A stretch of DNA of 64,000 nucleotides from positions 124,001 through 188,000 of the forward strand of contig NZ_BFCH01000036.1 of the NCBI RefSeq assembly GCF_003112775.1. The letters are read 5' to 3'. The notes below the pieces were generated by a model, which saw only the letters and a program-made list of their open reading frames with translations, did no database searches and was not told the origin of the DNA. Positions 1 through 7,873 of the stretch are shown in pieces (the first letter of the stretch is position 1; each line of letters starts with the position of its first letter). The translations under genes and the position numbers were made by a program. The stretch comes from Mycobacterium montefiorense (GTDB taxonomy: Bacteria > Actinomycetota > Actinomycetes > Mycobacteriales > Mycobacteriaceae).

Positions 1-433
1 GGATCGGGACTTCGAAGACATCCGTGTAGTCAGACGCGGTCTCGCCGGTTTCGGACTGCTCGGCCAGCACCGCCGCCGCAATGCGTTTCAGTGTCCATCG
101 CACCGCGACCCGGTGTCCGCCAGTGCCGATGACCAGCGCGCGATAGATCTTTCCCTGCACACCGGGGAAGGCGGCCCAGGTCGCCGAGCGCACCCGGGTG
201 CGCTCGGCCGCTTCGGCATCCAACTCGAACACCCAGCGGTAGACCGCGAACGGGTGGCGGCCTTTGCACGTGAACCGCTCGGGCTCGCGGGCTTCCTCGA
301 GCACGAAACCGGTTGGCACGGTGGTCGGGTCGTGCGGGTTGCGACACATGACTCGTTGCAGCGCCGACCACGTTTCTGCGCGATTCGCGTCGATCGTTAT
401 GGCATGCTCATCGATATAGGGTAATCGTTCCAT
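1..433 (-). CDS. SRPBCC-like protein, 3' end outside window
   Basis: The open frame runs off the left edge; 144 codons are visible from an ATG at 433. The N-terminus (MERLPYIDEHAITIDANR, then TWSAL) resembles the first strand and helix of polyketide-cyclase/START (SRPBCC) folds, and later residues alternate hydrophobic and charged as in a beta-sheet domain. Function is unknown; such folds usually bind small hydrophobic ligands. It is divergent from the TetR gene at 455 with only 21 bp between start codons, so the two probably share a control region and this may be the TetR target. Codon use is ordinary for the window. The product name is an inference from the N-terminus only. Confidence 0.6.
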   Translation of the reverse strand, partial: MERLPYIDEHAITIDANRAETWSALQRVMCRNPHDPTTVPTGFVLEEAREPERFTCKGRHPFAVYRWVFELDAEAAERTRVRSATWAAFPGVQGKIYRALVIGTGGHRVAVRWTLKRIAAAVLAEQSETGETASDYTDVFEVPI

Positions 434-445
434 ATAGAAGGAATG
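426..445. promoter_or_regulatory. inverted repeat between divergent starts, candidate TetR operator
   Basis: CGTTCC and GGAATG flank an 8-nt AT-rich centre, an imperfect palindrome that overlaps the start codon (431-433) of the leftward gene and ends 9 nt before the TetR start. Position and symmetry suit autoregulation plus control of the neighbour. The short arms make this tentative. Confidence 0.4.
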
Positions 446-454
446 TACTAGATC

Positions 455-1063
455 ATGGCTCCTCCGCGGAAGCATGAAACCGATGTGATCCTCGACGCTG
501 CCCGGGCGCTGGTGCTCGAGGGTGGGCCGCGTGCGGCCAGTGTGGCGGCGATCGCGAAATCCAGCGGCGCACCGGCCGGCACGTTGTATCACCGCTTCGG
601 CAGTCGCGACGGGATCCTGACGGCGGCGTGGCTGCGTGCGCTGGAACGCTTCCAGTCCCGCGCGATGGCGGCCTCGGAGACCAACACGGCCGATACCCCG
701 ACCGAAACCGGGGTCGCGATGGCCGTCGCCGCGATCAGCTTCGCACGTGAACTCCCGGCCGATGCCCGGCTGTTATTGACCATTCGCCCTGCCGACCTGC
801 TCGATGAGGAGCCCGACGCACAATTTCAGCAGACGGTGGCCGCCATGAACGCGCCGCTGACCGAGCGGGTCGGCGCCCTGGCCCGAAAACTATACGGGCG
901 CAAAGATGCCCGATCCGTCGACGCCGTCGCACGCGCGGTCGCCGACCTGCCCTATGCCGTGGTTCGGCGGCATGCCCACGACGACGCGATGCCGACCTGG
1001 CTGGAAGCCGACGTCGCGGCGTCGGTGCGGGCGCTGCTAGAGAGCTTTGGCGAACGCCCGTAG
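455..1063 (+). CDS. TetR/AcrR family transcriptional regulator
   Basis: 202 aa. The N-terminal helix-turn-helix is clear: ILDAARALVLEGG, then SVAAIAKSSGAPAGTLYHRF and GSRDGILTAAW, the usual TetR helices 1-4 within residues 10-55. The C-terminal ligand domain is not assignable to a ligand class. It probably represses itself and the SRPBCC-like gene 21 bp away on the opposite strand. Its 3' end overlaps the convergent ATPase gene by 27 bp, so the last codons of both genes share DNA. The ATG at 455 is the only start that keeps the complete DNA-binding domain without crossing the divergent promoter. Confidence 0.85.
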   Translation: MAPPRKHETDVILDAARALVLEGGPRAASVAAIAKSSGAPAGTLYHRFGSRDGILTAAWLRALERFQSRAMAASETNTADTPTETGVAMAVAAISFARELPADARLLLTIRPADLLDEEPDAQFQQTVAAMNAPLTERVGALARKLYGRKDARSVDAVARAVADLPYAVVRRHAHDDAMPTWLEADVAASVRALLESFGERP

Positions 1064-3208
1064 CGAATCGACCTGGTCGGGGTCCAGCGAGGGCCGCACG
1101 GTTTTGACCGCCGCCGCCAAGTCGGCGGCGGTCACGTCGGCGGCGTCGATGGATCGGCGCATCGCGGTGAGCGCGGCCTCGCGCAGCAGGGCCACGCAGT
1201 CGGCTGCGCTATACCCGTCGAGTTCGGCGGCGATGTCGTCGAGATCGACATCGGCGCTCAGCGGAATGGACTTGGCTGCGGTCCGCAGGATTTCGCGGCG
1301 GGCCGCGGCGTCGGGCGGTTCGACGAACACCAGTCGCTCCAGGCGGCCGGGCCGCAGCAGCGCGGGGTCGATCAGATCGGGCCGGTTGGTGGCGCCCAAC
1401 ACCACGACGTCGCGTAGCGGGTCGATGCCGTCGAGCTCGGTCAGCAGCGAGGCCACCACCCGGTCGGTCACGCCGGAGTCGAAGCTCTGCCCGCGCCGGG
1501 GCGCCAGCGCGTCCACTTCGTCGAGAAACACCAGCGACGGCGCCGAATCCCTTGCGCGCCGGAATAACTCGCGGACCGCCTTCTCCGAGGCGCCCACCCA
1601 TTTGTCCATCAGCTCGGAGCCTTTGACGGCGTGCACGCTCAGTTGCCCGGTGCTGGCCAGCGCGCGGACCACAAAGGTCTTGCCGCAGCCGGGCGGCCCA
1701 TAGAGCAGCACGCCGCGCGGCGGATCGACACCGAGGCGTGCGAAGGTGTCGGGGTGCTGCAGCGGCCACAGCACCGCTTCGGTCAGCGCCTGCTTGGCTT
1801 CGGTCATGTCGCCGACATCGTCGAGCGTCACGTTGCCGACGGTCAGCTCCTCGCTGGCCGAGCGGGACAGCGGCCGGATGACGCTCAGCGCACCGACCAG
1901 ATCCTCCTGGTTCAGCTTGGGCGGTTGACCGTCGGCACTGGCCCGAGACGCCGCCCGCAGCGCCGCCTCTCGTACCAGCGCGGCCAGATCGGCGGCAACG
2001 AAACCCGGTGTACGCCCTGCGATTTCATCGAGGTCCAGCTCGCCGGTGGGTACGGATTTCAGCAGTGTCTCCAGCAGCGCTTTGCGGGTCGCGCCGTCGG
2101 GCAGCGGCAAGCCCAGTTCCCGGTCGCACAGCTCGGGGGAGCGCAGCCGGGGATCGAGCTGGTCTGGTCGCGCGGACGTGGCGATCAGCGCGACGCCGTC
2201 GGTGGCCACCGCGGTGCGCAGCTCGGCGAGCACAAGGGCGGCCACCGGTTCGGCGGTCTCCGGCAGCAGTGCGTCGGCATCGGTGATCAGCAGCACGCCG
2301 CCGTCGCCACGGACCGCGGTCACCGCGGCGGCCACGGTTTTGAGCCGGTCCTCGGCCGCCAGCGCGCCCACCTCCGGGCCGTCGAGTGCGACCAGCCTGC
2401 GGCCCGCGCACACCGCGCGCACCATCGTCGCCTTGCCGACGCCGGCCGGGCCCGACACCAGCACACCCAGATTCGTCGTGGCGCCAAGGGTTTTCAGCAG
2501 GTGCGGTTCATCGAGCGCCAGCTTGAGCCATTCGCTGAGCTTGCCGGCCTGAACCTGCGATCCTTTGAGATCATCGACTCCGATGGCGGGATCGGCGACC
2601 GCGACCGATTCCGGCCGGGGTGCGAGGGCGCCGATCGGAACGCCGTCGCCCCAGGTGACCAACGAGTTCGGCTGCACACTCACCGGACCGTCGGGGTCAA
2701 CGCCGGTGACGGTGAGCAACTCCGACGTCCAGCTGATCCCGACCGCCGACGCCAGTGCCCGGCTGGCGACCGACGTCGACGTGCCGGGGCCCAGGTCGCG
2801 GGGCAGCAGTGACACCGCGTCGCCCACGGTCATCACCTTGCCGAGCAGGGCCTGGCGTAGGTGGGCGGAGGTAATCGATTGGGTGGCAAGCGAAGAGCCG
2901 TTCAGCGTGACCGATCGTGCGCCGTACACCGTGACGGCGCTGACGATCACCGCGGTGCCCTCGCGCAGCCCGGCGTTGGACAGCGTCACGTCGTCGAGCA
3001 GCACCGTACTCACCGGGATCGCCCGATCGGCCAGCCCGGCCACCGCGGCGGTGGTTCGCAATCCGGTCAGCGATACCGCGTCCCACTCCCGGATGCCAAG
3101 AGCGGCAACAGCATTGGGGTGCATCCTGATGACACCGCGGCGCGAGTCGACGGCTGAGGTGTTCAGCCGGGCGGTCAGCGTCAGCTGGCCCGAGCCCGCG
3201 CGGGTCAT
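1037..3208 (-). CDS. tandem AAA+ ATPase, CDC48/VCP-like (Rv0435c type)
   Basis: 723 aa with an N-terminal double-psi-barrel-like region (about 1-190) and two AAA modules, the arrangement of p97/Cdc48 unfoldases. Module D2 is intact: Walker A GPPGCGKT at 504-511, Walker B LVFLDEVD near 559-566, sensor ATNRPD near 606 and arginine finger RPGRLE near 619. Module D1 is degenerate: GPAGVGKA at 253-260 lacks the usual Ser/Thr after the lysine, and its Walker B reads ITDADA with no catalytic glutamate. D2 therefore probably does most hydrolysis. The ATG at 3208 overlaps the pssA stop by 4 nt (ATGA), so it is the last gene of the psd-pssA-ATPase operon. Client proteins are unknown. Confidence 0.9.
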   Translation of the reverse strand: MTRAGSGQLTLTARLNTSAVDSRRGVIRMHPNAVAALGIREWDAVSLTGLRTTAAVAGLADRAIPVSTVLLDDVTLSNAGLREGTAVIVSAVTVYGARSVTLNGSSLATQSITSAHLRQALLGKVMTVGDAVSLLPRDLGPGTSTSVASRALASAVGISWTSELLTVTGVDPDGPVSVQPNSLVTWGDGVPIGALAPRPESVAVADPAIGVDDLKGSQVQAGKLSEWLKLALDEPHLLKTLGATTNLGVLVSGPAGVGKATMVRAVCAGRRLVALDGPEVGALAAEDRLKTVAAAVTAVRGDGGVLLITDADALLPETAEPVAALVLAELRTAVATDGVALIATSARPDQLDPRLRSPELCDRELGLPLPDGATRKALLETLLKSVPTGELDLDEIAGRTPGFVAADLAALVREAALRAASRASADGQPPKLNQEDLVGALSVIRPLSRSASEELTVGNVTLDDVGDMTEAKQALTEAVLWPLQHPDTFARLGVDPPRGVLLYGPPGCGKTFVVRALASTGQLSVHAVKGSELMDKWVGASEKAVRELFRRARDSAPSLVFLDEVDALAPRRGQSFDSGVTDRVVASLLTELDGIDPLRDVVVLGATNRPDLIDPALLRPGRLERLVFVEPPDAAARREILRTAAKSIPLSADVDLDDIAAELDGYSAADCVALLREAALTAMRRSIDAADVTAADLAAAVKTVRPSLDPDQVDSLRAFAKAL

Positions 3209-4098
3209 GGCAATCGTCCACCGGGCTTACGCAGTCCCAGTCGTGCCATCGATCGCCCGCCCGGTCTTCCCAGCCGGACTATCGGCCGCCGGCTGGGCTG
3301 TGCGCGGCGGCTGGCGCGCCGCACGGCACGCCGTTGCTCGGGTTTTTCGTCCCACACTTCCGGGTGCGCGGCCAGCCAGCGCTGGTGGCGCAGTGCGAAT
3401 GGGACATGGCACAGGTAGGCGATGATGATCACCCAGATTAGAACGTAGGGCGCCAACACCGCCGCCGCCGCGCAGATCGCCAGGATGGCCAGCAGCGGGG
3501 CCGCCCAGTTCGGTGGCACCGCTGCCGCATGCATCTTGCGCATCGGAAGTTTGCTGATCATCAGTATCGACGTCCCGGTGATCCAGATGCACAGAAACAC
3601 CGGCGACGACCACCAGCCGGCACCGAACTGCAATTTGAGTCCGATCAGGCCGATCATCGAGATCGCGCCCGCCGGGGCGGGCATCCCGACGAAGAATTCG
3701 TGCGCATAGGCCGGCTGGGTCCCGTCGTCCTGCAGCGCGTTGAACCGGGCCAGTCGCAGCACCACGCACACCGCGTACAGCAGCACCACGATCCAGCCGG
3801 CCGGCGAGGCCGACAGCAGCGTCACGTAGAGCACGATCGCGGGCGTCACCCCGAAGTTCACCGCGTCGGCCAGCGAGTCGATCTCCTCACCGAGCCGCGA
3901 TTGCGCGTCCAGGATGCGGGCTACCCGGCCGTCCAGCCCGTCGAGAATCGCAGCGGCGGCGATCAGCGCCATAGCGGCCTTCGGCTGGTGCTCGAGGGCG
4001 AACTTGATGGAAGTCAGCCCCGCGCAGATGGACAGCACCGTCATCGCACTGGGCAGGATCTGCAGGTTGACTGCCCGGCCCCGGATCTTGTTGGTCAT
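3205..4098 (-). CDS. pssA: CDP-diacylglycerol-serine O-phosphatidyltransferase
   Basis: 297 aa integral membrane enzyme that joins serine to CDP-diacylglycerol to give phosphatidylserine. The CDP-alcohol phosphatidyltransferase motif DGx2ARx8Gx3Dx3D is complete: D56-G57, A60-R61, G70, D74 and D78, with the aspartates binding metal and CDP. Several hydrophobic segments follow (about 85-110, 140-165, 170-190, 200-235). The C-terminus is an Arg-rich cytoplasmic tail, longer than the catalytic core needs. It lies between psd and the AAA ATPase, overlapping both by 4 nt, so the three are almost certainly translated from one message. The product feeds directly into Psd. Confidence 0.95.
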   Translation of the reverse strand: MTNKIRGRAVNLQILPSAMTVLSICAGLTSIKFALEHQPKAAMALIAAAAILDGLDGRVARILDAQSRLGEEIDSLADAVNFGVTPAIVLYVTLLSASPAGWIVVLLYAVCVVLRLARFNALQDDGTQPAYAHEFFVGMPAPAGAISMIGLIGLKLQFGAGWWSSPVFLCIWITGTSILMISKLPMRKMHAAAVPPNWAAPLLAILAICAAAAVLAPYVLIWVIIIAYLCHVPFALRHQRWLAAHPEVWDEKPEQRRAVRRASRRAQPSRRPIVRLGRPGGRSMARLGLRKPGGRLP

Positions 4099-4835
4099 GG
4101 CAGGTCGGCCAATACGGTTTCGCCGCCCACCGCGCGCTGCCCGACGGCGACGATCGGCGCGGTGCCCGGTGGCAGGTAGGTGTCCAGCCGTGAGCCGAAC
4201 CGGATCAGGCCGTAGGTGTCACCGATGGCCAGCTTGTCTCCGACGTGCGCGTCGCACACGATGCGGCGCGCGATGAGTCCGGCGATCTGCACGGCGACTA
4301 CCTCGGCGCCACTGTCGGTCCGGATCCGCACGCTGGTGCGCTCGTTCTCGTCGCTCGCCGACGGCAGGTCGGCCGACCCGAAGCGGCCGGGCCGGTGCTG
4401 CACGGCGATCACTTCGCCGCCGACCGGGGCGCGCTGCACGTGGGCGTCCAGGATCGACAGGAAGATGCTGACCCGCGGTAGCGGCGCGTCGCCCATGCTG
4501 AGTTCGGCGGGCGGGACGGCGGAGTCGACCAGGCAGATCAGGCCGTCGGCCGGGGCGACGACAACACCGGGTTTGGTGGGCGGCACTCGCGGCGGGTGCC
4601 GGAAGAACGCCGCGCAGGCAGCGGCGGTTAGCAGGCCGGCCCGACGGGGCCACCGGTGGTTGTGTCCGAGGACTGCCAGCGCCAAGCCGGCCGAGATGAA
4701 CGGCAGGCCGGCGGGATGCACCGGCGGAACGGTCTCGCGCACCAATTCGAGCATGTGCCGTGGGCTGACCGTCGGGCCCTGGTAGGACGGGCCTTCCTCA
4801 GTGGAAGGGCGGGGGCGTCGTGCCACCCGCGTCAT
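4095..4835 (-). CDS. psd: phosphatidylserine decarboxylase proenzyme
   Basis: 246 aa. It makes phosphatidylethanolamine from phosphatidylserine at the membrane. The protein is of the short PSD class: RFGS near the C-terminus holds the self-cleavage site between G214 and S215, which creates the pyruvoyl cofactor on the small subunit. A hydrophobic stretch at 41-57 and another near 66-78 are the membrane anchors. The frame stays open upstream to 5135, but that extension would run into the divergent MFS gene and has unrelated composition. The ATG at 4835, starting MTRVARRPRP, matches the family's usual N-terminus. The stop overlaps pssA by 4 nt. Confidence 0.93.
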   Translation of the reverse strand: MTRVARRPRPSTEEGPSYQGPTVSPRHMLELVRETVPPVHPAGLPFISAGLALAVLGHNHRWPRRAGLLTAAACAAFFRHPPRVPPTKPGVVVAPADGLICLVDSAVPPAELSMGDAPLPRVSIFLSILDAHVQRAPVGGEVIAVQHRPGRFGSADLPSASDENERTSVRIRTDSGAEVVAVQIAGLIARRIVCDAHVGDKLAIGDTYGLIRFGSRLDTYLPPGTAPIVAVGQRAVGGETVLADLP

Positions 4836-4903
4836 CTTACGGAGCGTGGGCGGCCTTCGGGTTCGCCCGGGCCACAGCGGTAAGGATTTAACTATCACGA
4901 CGC

Positions 4904-4919
4904 AGGAGGTCCACCGATT
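4904..4919 (+). promoter_or_regulatory. Shine-Dalgarno AGGAGG 7 nt before an ATT codon
   Basis: AGGAGG at 4904-4909 is a near-perfect ribosome-binding site. Seven nucleotides later, at 4917, the MFS frame reads ATT. Between the upstream in-frame stop (TAA, 4881-4883) and a GTG at 5007 there is no ATG, GTG or TTG in that frame, so this site appears to decide the start of the MFS gene. Confidence 0.6.
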
Positions 4920-6116
4920 TCGACGCAGGCGCAAACTCACAACATCTCGGTACGACAGCTGCGTCACGCAAAAATCACCGTCACCGTCGTCTTCACGGCG
5001 CATGCGGTGATGGCCGCGTCCTGGGTCGCCTATATCCCCCAAGTCAAAGCCCAGCTCGGTCTGTCCAACGCGGATCTGGGCACGGCGCTGTTCGGTGCGC
5101 CGCTGGGTTCCGTCGCGGCCATGATCTTTTGCCACTGGGCACTACCCCGGTGGGGCAGCCGCCGGTTGGTTCCCGTCACCCTCGTCGGTTATGCCGTCGC
5201 CACAACAACTATTGGGGTGGCCTCCTGCGAGCTGTCGCTGTTCCTGACACTGGCCGTGTGGGGCGTGTTTCAGGGTGCATTGGACGTCGCGATGAACACC
5301 CAGGCCGCCACCGTCGAGCGGCTCGCGCGGGCGCCGATCATGGCTCGCTTCCACGGCATGTGGAGTGTGGGCGCATTGCTCGGAGCAAGCACCGGTGCGG
5401 CCGCTGTGACCGCCGGAGTCGGCCTGAGCCCGCTGTTGACGGTCGTGGGGATCGTCGTCCTCGTTGTCGCGGGACCGTTCACCCGGTACCTGGTAGCCGA
5501 GCAGGCGGACGCCGGCGATTCGAGAGCGCGCTCGAGGAGGCGCTCGGGGTTGACGGCCACGGTGGGCGTGCTTGCCGCAGTGTCCTTCGCGTCCTTTCTG
5601 ACCGAGGGCGCTGCGTCGGACTGGTCGACCACCTACTCACGCAACGTCGTCGGTGCCAGCCCCGGCGTGGCCGCGCTGAGCTACGCCGCGTACACCTTGC
5701 TGATGGTGGTCACCCGGTTGGGGGCCACCCGGCTACAGGCACGTTTTTCCGCCCGTCGGCTACTGCCCGTTTTAGCCCTGTTCGCGGCGATCACGATGAG
5801 TGTGACGCTGGTGGTGGCCAGCCCCGTCGTCAGCGTGATCGGCTTCGCCTGCCTGGGTGCCGGCGTGGCGCTGCTGGTTCCCACCGCGTTCAGCGCCGCC
5901 TACTCTGCGGGCAACGCAGGGTCGGCGATTGCGATCGTGGCTGCCGGGGGCTGGCTGGGCTATCTGTTGGGGCCGCCGCTGATCGGCCATCTCGCCGACC
6001 GGATTGGATTGCCGGGAGCGCTGGTGACCATTCCGGTGATGGTGAGCGTGGCCGCGATCGCAATCCGGTGTACCTCTGCGTTCCAGGCCGCCGACGACTT
6101 TCACCGGGCGCCTTAG
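4917..6116 (+). CDS. MFS transporter with apparent ATT start codon
   Basis: About 399 aa, about 12 predicted membrane helices, major facilitator superfamily. The first helix and following loop (VTVVFTAHAVMAASWVAYIP, then QLGLSNADLGTALFG) resemble the fucose-permease/fosmidomycin-resistance-like branch. A conventional start exists only at GTG 5007, which would cut off half of helix 1 and leave no upstream Shine-Dalgarno. The ATT at 4917 has AGGAGG at ideal spacing and restores the helix plus about 20 cytoplasmic residues. I therefore infer an ATT start. The substrate is unknown. It is divergent from psd across about 80 bp and its 3' end overlaps moeA by 4 bp. Confidence 0.75.
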   Translation: MSTQAQTHNISVRQLRHAKITVTVVFTAHAVMAASWVAYIPQVKAQLGLSNADLGTALFGAPLGSVAAMIFCHWALPRWGSRRLVPVTLVGYAVATTTIGVASCELSLFLTLAVWGVFQGALDVAMNTQAATVERLARAPIMARFHGMWSVGALLGASTGAAAVTAGVGLSPLLTVVGIVVLVVAGPFTRYLVAEQADAGDSRARSRRRSGLTATVGVLAAVSFASFLTEGAASDWSTTYSRNVVGASPGVAALSYAAYTLLMVVTRLGATRLQARFSARRLLPVLALFAAITMSVTLVVASPVVSVIGFACLGAGVALLVPTAFSAAYSAGNAGSAIAIVAAGGWLGYLLGPPLIGHLADRIGLPGALVTIPVMVSVAAIAIRCTSAFQAADDFHRAP

Positions 6117-7318
6117 CTCAGATCCCAGACCTGCAGCTCGGTTCCGGCGGACACCTCCTCGACATCCTCGGGGATGTCGAGGAGTCCGTTCGCCGAGGCG
6201 AGCCAGCGCAGATGGTGTGAGGCCGGCGGGCCGTAGCTGAGCACGCTGCCGCCGTCGGTGTCGAAGATCGCGCGGCGGAACTGACGCTTGCCCCGCGGTG
6301 AGGTCAACGACTCGGCGAGAACCGCGGGCCGGTGCGGGCGGTGTGGGTCTGGTAGGCCCATGGCCGTGCGCAGCGCCGGACGGATGAACACCTCGAAGGA
6401 CACCAGCGCGCTGACCGGGTTGCCGGGCAGGGTGACGATCGTCGTGCCGGCGACCCGCCCGATGCCCTGGGGCATCCCCGGTTGCATTGCCACCTTGACG
6501 AATTCGACTCCCTGATCACCCTCACGACCAAAGGCGTCTTTGACGACCTCGTAGGCGCCGGCGCTGACTCCGCCGCTGGTGATGATCAGGTCCGCGTTCC
6601 CCGCGTGCCGATCCAGGATCGAGCTGAACTGCTCGACGTCGTCTTCGGCGGTCGCGACGGCGCTCACGTCCGCGCCCGCTTCACGCACGGCCCCGGCCAG
6701 CATGATCGAGTTGGACTCGTAGATCTGTCCGGCCAGCAGCGGGGTGCCCGGCGTCACCAGCTCCGTTCCGGTCGAGATCACCAGCACCCGCTGCCGTGGG
6801 ATCACGGATAGCCCCGGCAATCCCAGCGCCGCGGCCAGGCCCAGCACTGCCGGCGTGACGACCTGGCCCTTGCGCAGCACGGTGGTGCCCGGTGCCACGT
6901 CCTCGCCCGCGCGACGGATGTGCTTGCCGGGCGGTGAACCTGAGCGGATCGCGACCGAGTCGACGCCGCCATCGGTGTTCTCCACCGGCACAATGCCCGT
7001 CGCCCCGGCCGGCAGTGGCGCGCCGGTCATAATCCGGTGCGCGGTCCCGGGTTGCAGCGTCAACTGATCGATGCGCCCGGCCGGAATGTCCTCGGCGACC
7101 GGCAGTACCACCGGATGCTCGGGCGTGGCGTCCGCCGTGTCCTCGGCGCGCACCGCGTATCCGTCCATCGCGGAGTTGTCGAAAACCGGCAGCGCCAGGT
7201 CGGCAACCACGTCGTCGGCCAGGACCAGGCCTTGCGCCTGCGCCAGCGGGACCGTGACGGCGGGGCGGGCACTGATCATTGCCGCTACGACGCGCTGATG
7301 CTCTTCGACTGACCGCAC
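6113..7318 (-). CDS. moeA: molybdopterin molybdenumtransferase MoeA
   Basis: 401 aa. MoeA inserts molybdate into adenylylated molybdopterin, completing molybdenum cofactor. Family motifs are present in order: the N-terminal VPLAQAQGLVLADDV, PVFDNSAMDGYAVRAED, the domain I RIMTGAPLPAGA, then GQIYESNSIMLAG, LIITSGGVSAGAYEVVKD and the LPGNPVSALVSFEVFIRP signature. The C-terminal domain IV follows. The frame continues upstream without a stop, but homology begins at the GTG at 7318 (VRSVEEHQRVV), giving the normal family length. It stands alone here, convergent with the MFS gene; other Moco genes are not in the window. It corresponds to the moeA2 position of M. tuberculosis. Confidence 0.92.
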   Translation of the reverse strand: MRSVEEHQRVVAAMISARPAVTVPLAQAQGLVLADDVVADLALPVFDNSAMDGYAVRAEDTADATPEHPVVLPVAEDIPAGRIDQLTLQPGTAHRIMTGAPLPAGATGIVPVENTDGGVDSVAIRSGSPPGKHIRRAGEDVAPGTTVLRKGQVVTPAVLGLAAALGLPGLSVIPRQRVLVISTGTELVTPGTPLLAGQIYESNSIMLAGAVREAGADVSAVATAEDDVEQFSSILDRHAGNADLIITSGGVSAGAYEVVKDAFGREGDQGVEFVKVAMQPGMPQGIGRVAGTTIVTLPGNPVSALVSFEVFIRPALRTAMGLPDPHRPHRPAVLAESLTSPRGKRQFRRAIFDTDGGSVLSYGPPASHHLRWLASANGLLDIPEDVEEVSAGTELQVWDLS

Positions 7319-7396
7319 CCGGCCATTATCGGCCTGTCGGATTTCGAAGCTAGTACTACCCGCCCCGGGGGTCTCGCGCGACGTAGAGTCGAGAAC

Positions 7397-7873
7397 GTGA
7401 TTACCGGGTTGGCCCATACCGGGGTATGCGTCCCGGATTGTGAGGCCGCAGTGGCCTTCTACCGAGACGTATTGGGCCTGCGTGTGCTCTCGCCGCCGTA
7501 TGTGATGGCCGGTAACGCCATTCGCAACGACATGGGCGAGCTGGTGGCCGACCCCACCATGAAAGCGGCCATTGTCGGCCTGGGCGACGACAGTGATCGC
7601 GTCCTGGAGGTGATCGAGTACCTCAACGTCGACGGTGACTCTCCCGCCGGCAGGGCCCTGACCGACCACGGGCTCTCGCACGTCGGGCTGATCTGTACGG
7701 ACCTCGACGCCACTCGGGCCGAACTCGAGAGCAAGGGAGTTCGCTTCCTGGTCAGCGGAATTGCGGACGTCGCCCGCGTGCGCACCACGTGGTTCGTCGA
7801 CCCGTGGGGCGTGGTGTTCATCCTGGTGGAGAAGAGCCGTCCCGAGCGACCCTACTTCGCGCAATGGGGCTAA
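7397..7873 (+). CDS. VOC/glyoxalase family protein, methylmalonyl-CoA epimerase-like
   Basis: 158 aa from a GTG at 7397. Two beta-alpha-beta-beta-beta modules typical of the vicinal oxygen chelate fold are visible: GLAHTGVCVPDCEAAVAFY at the start and GLSHVGLICTDLDATRAEL from about residue 91. Likely metal ligands are H7, the His of GLSHVG and the Glu of FILVEK. The fold catalyses isomerisation, dioxygenation or glyoxalase reactions; which one is not decided by sequence alone. The gene overlaps the Baeyer-Villiger monooxygenase start by 10 nt, so the two are co-translated and probably act in one catabolic route. It is divergent from moeA. Confidence 0.8.
   Translation: MITGLAHTGVCVPDCEAAVAFYRDVLGLRVLSPPYVMAGNAIRNDMGELVADPTMKAAIVGLGDDSDRVLEVIEYLNVDGDSPAGRALTDHGLSHVGLICTDLDATRAELESKGVRFLVSGIADVARVRTTWFVDPWGVVFILVEKSRPERPYFAQWG

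Noticed and set aside
1631..2812. Long open frame on the plus strand opposite the AAA ATPase (similar long frames oppose the CocE gene at 9617-11092, groEL2 at 14777-15982 and murB/lprQ at 59546-60892)
   Set aside because: They lie wholly opposite well-identified genes, have repetitive Arg/Gly/Ala-rich or Val/Leu-rich composition from GC-biased third positions, and show no domain.
4836..5135. 100-residue N-terminal extension of Psd
   Set aside because: It is Arg/Asp-rich, has no family similarity and would overlap the divergent MFS gene and its ribosome site; ATG 4835 gives the normal protein.
7319..7864. 182-residue N-terminal extension of MoeA
   Set aside because: The sequence is the reverse of the VOC gene and the family homology starts exactly at GTG 7318.
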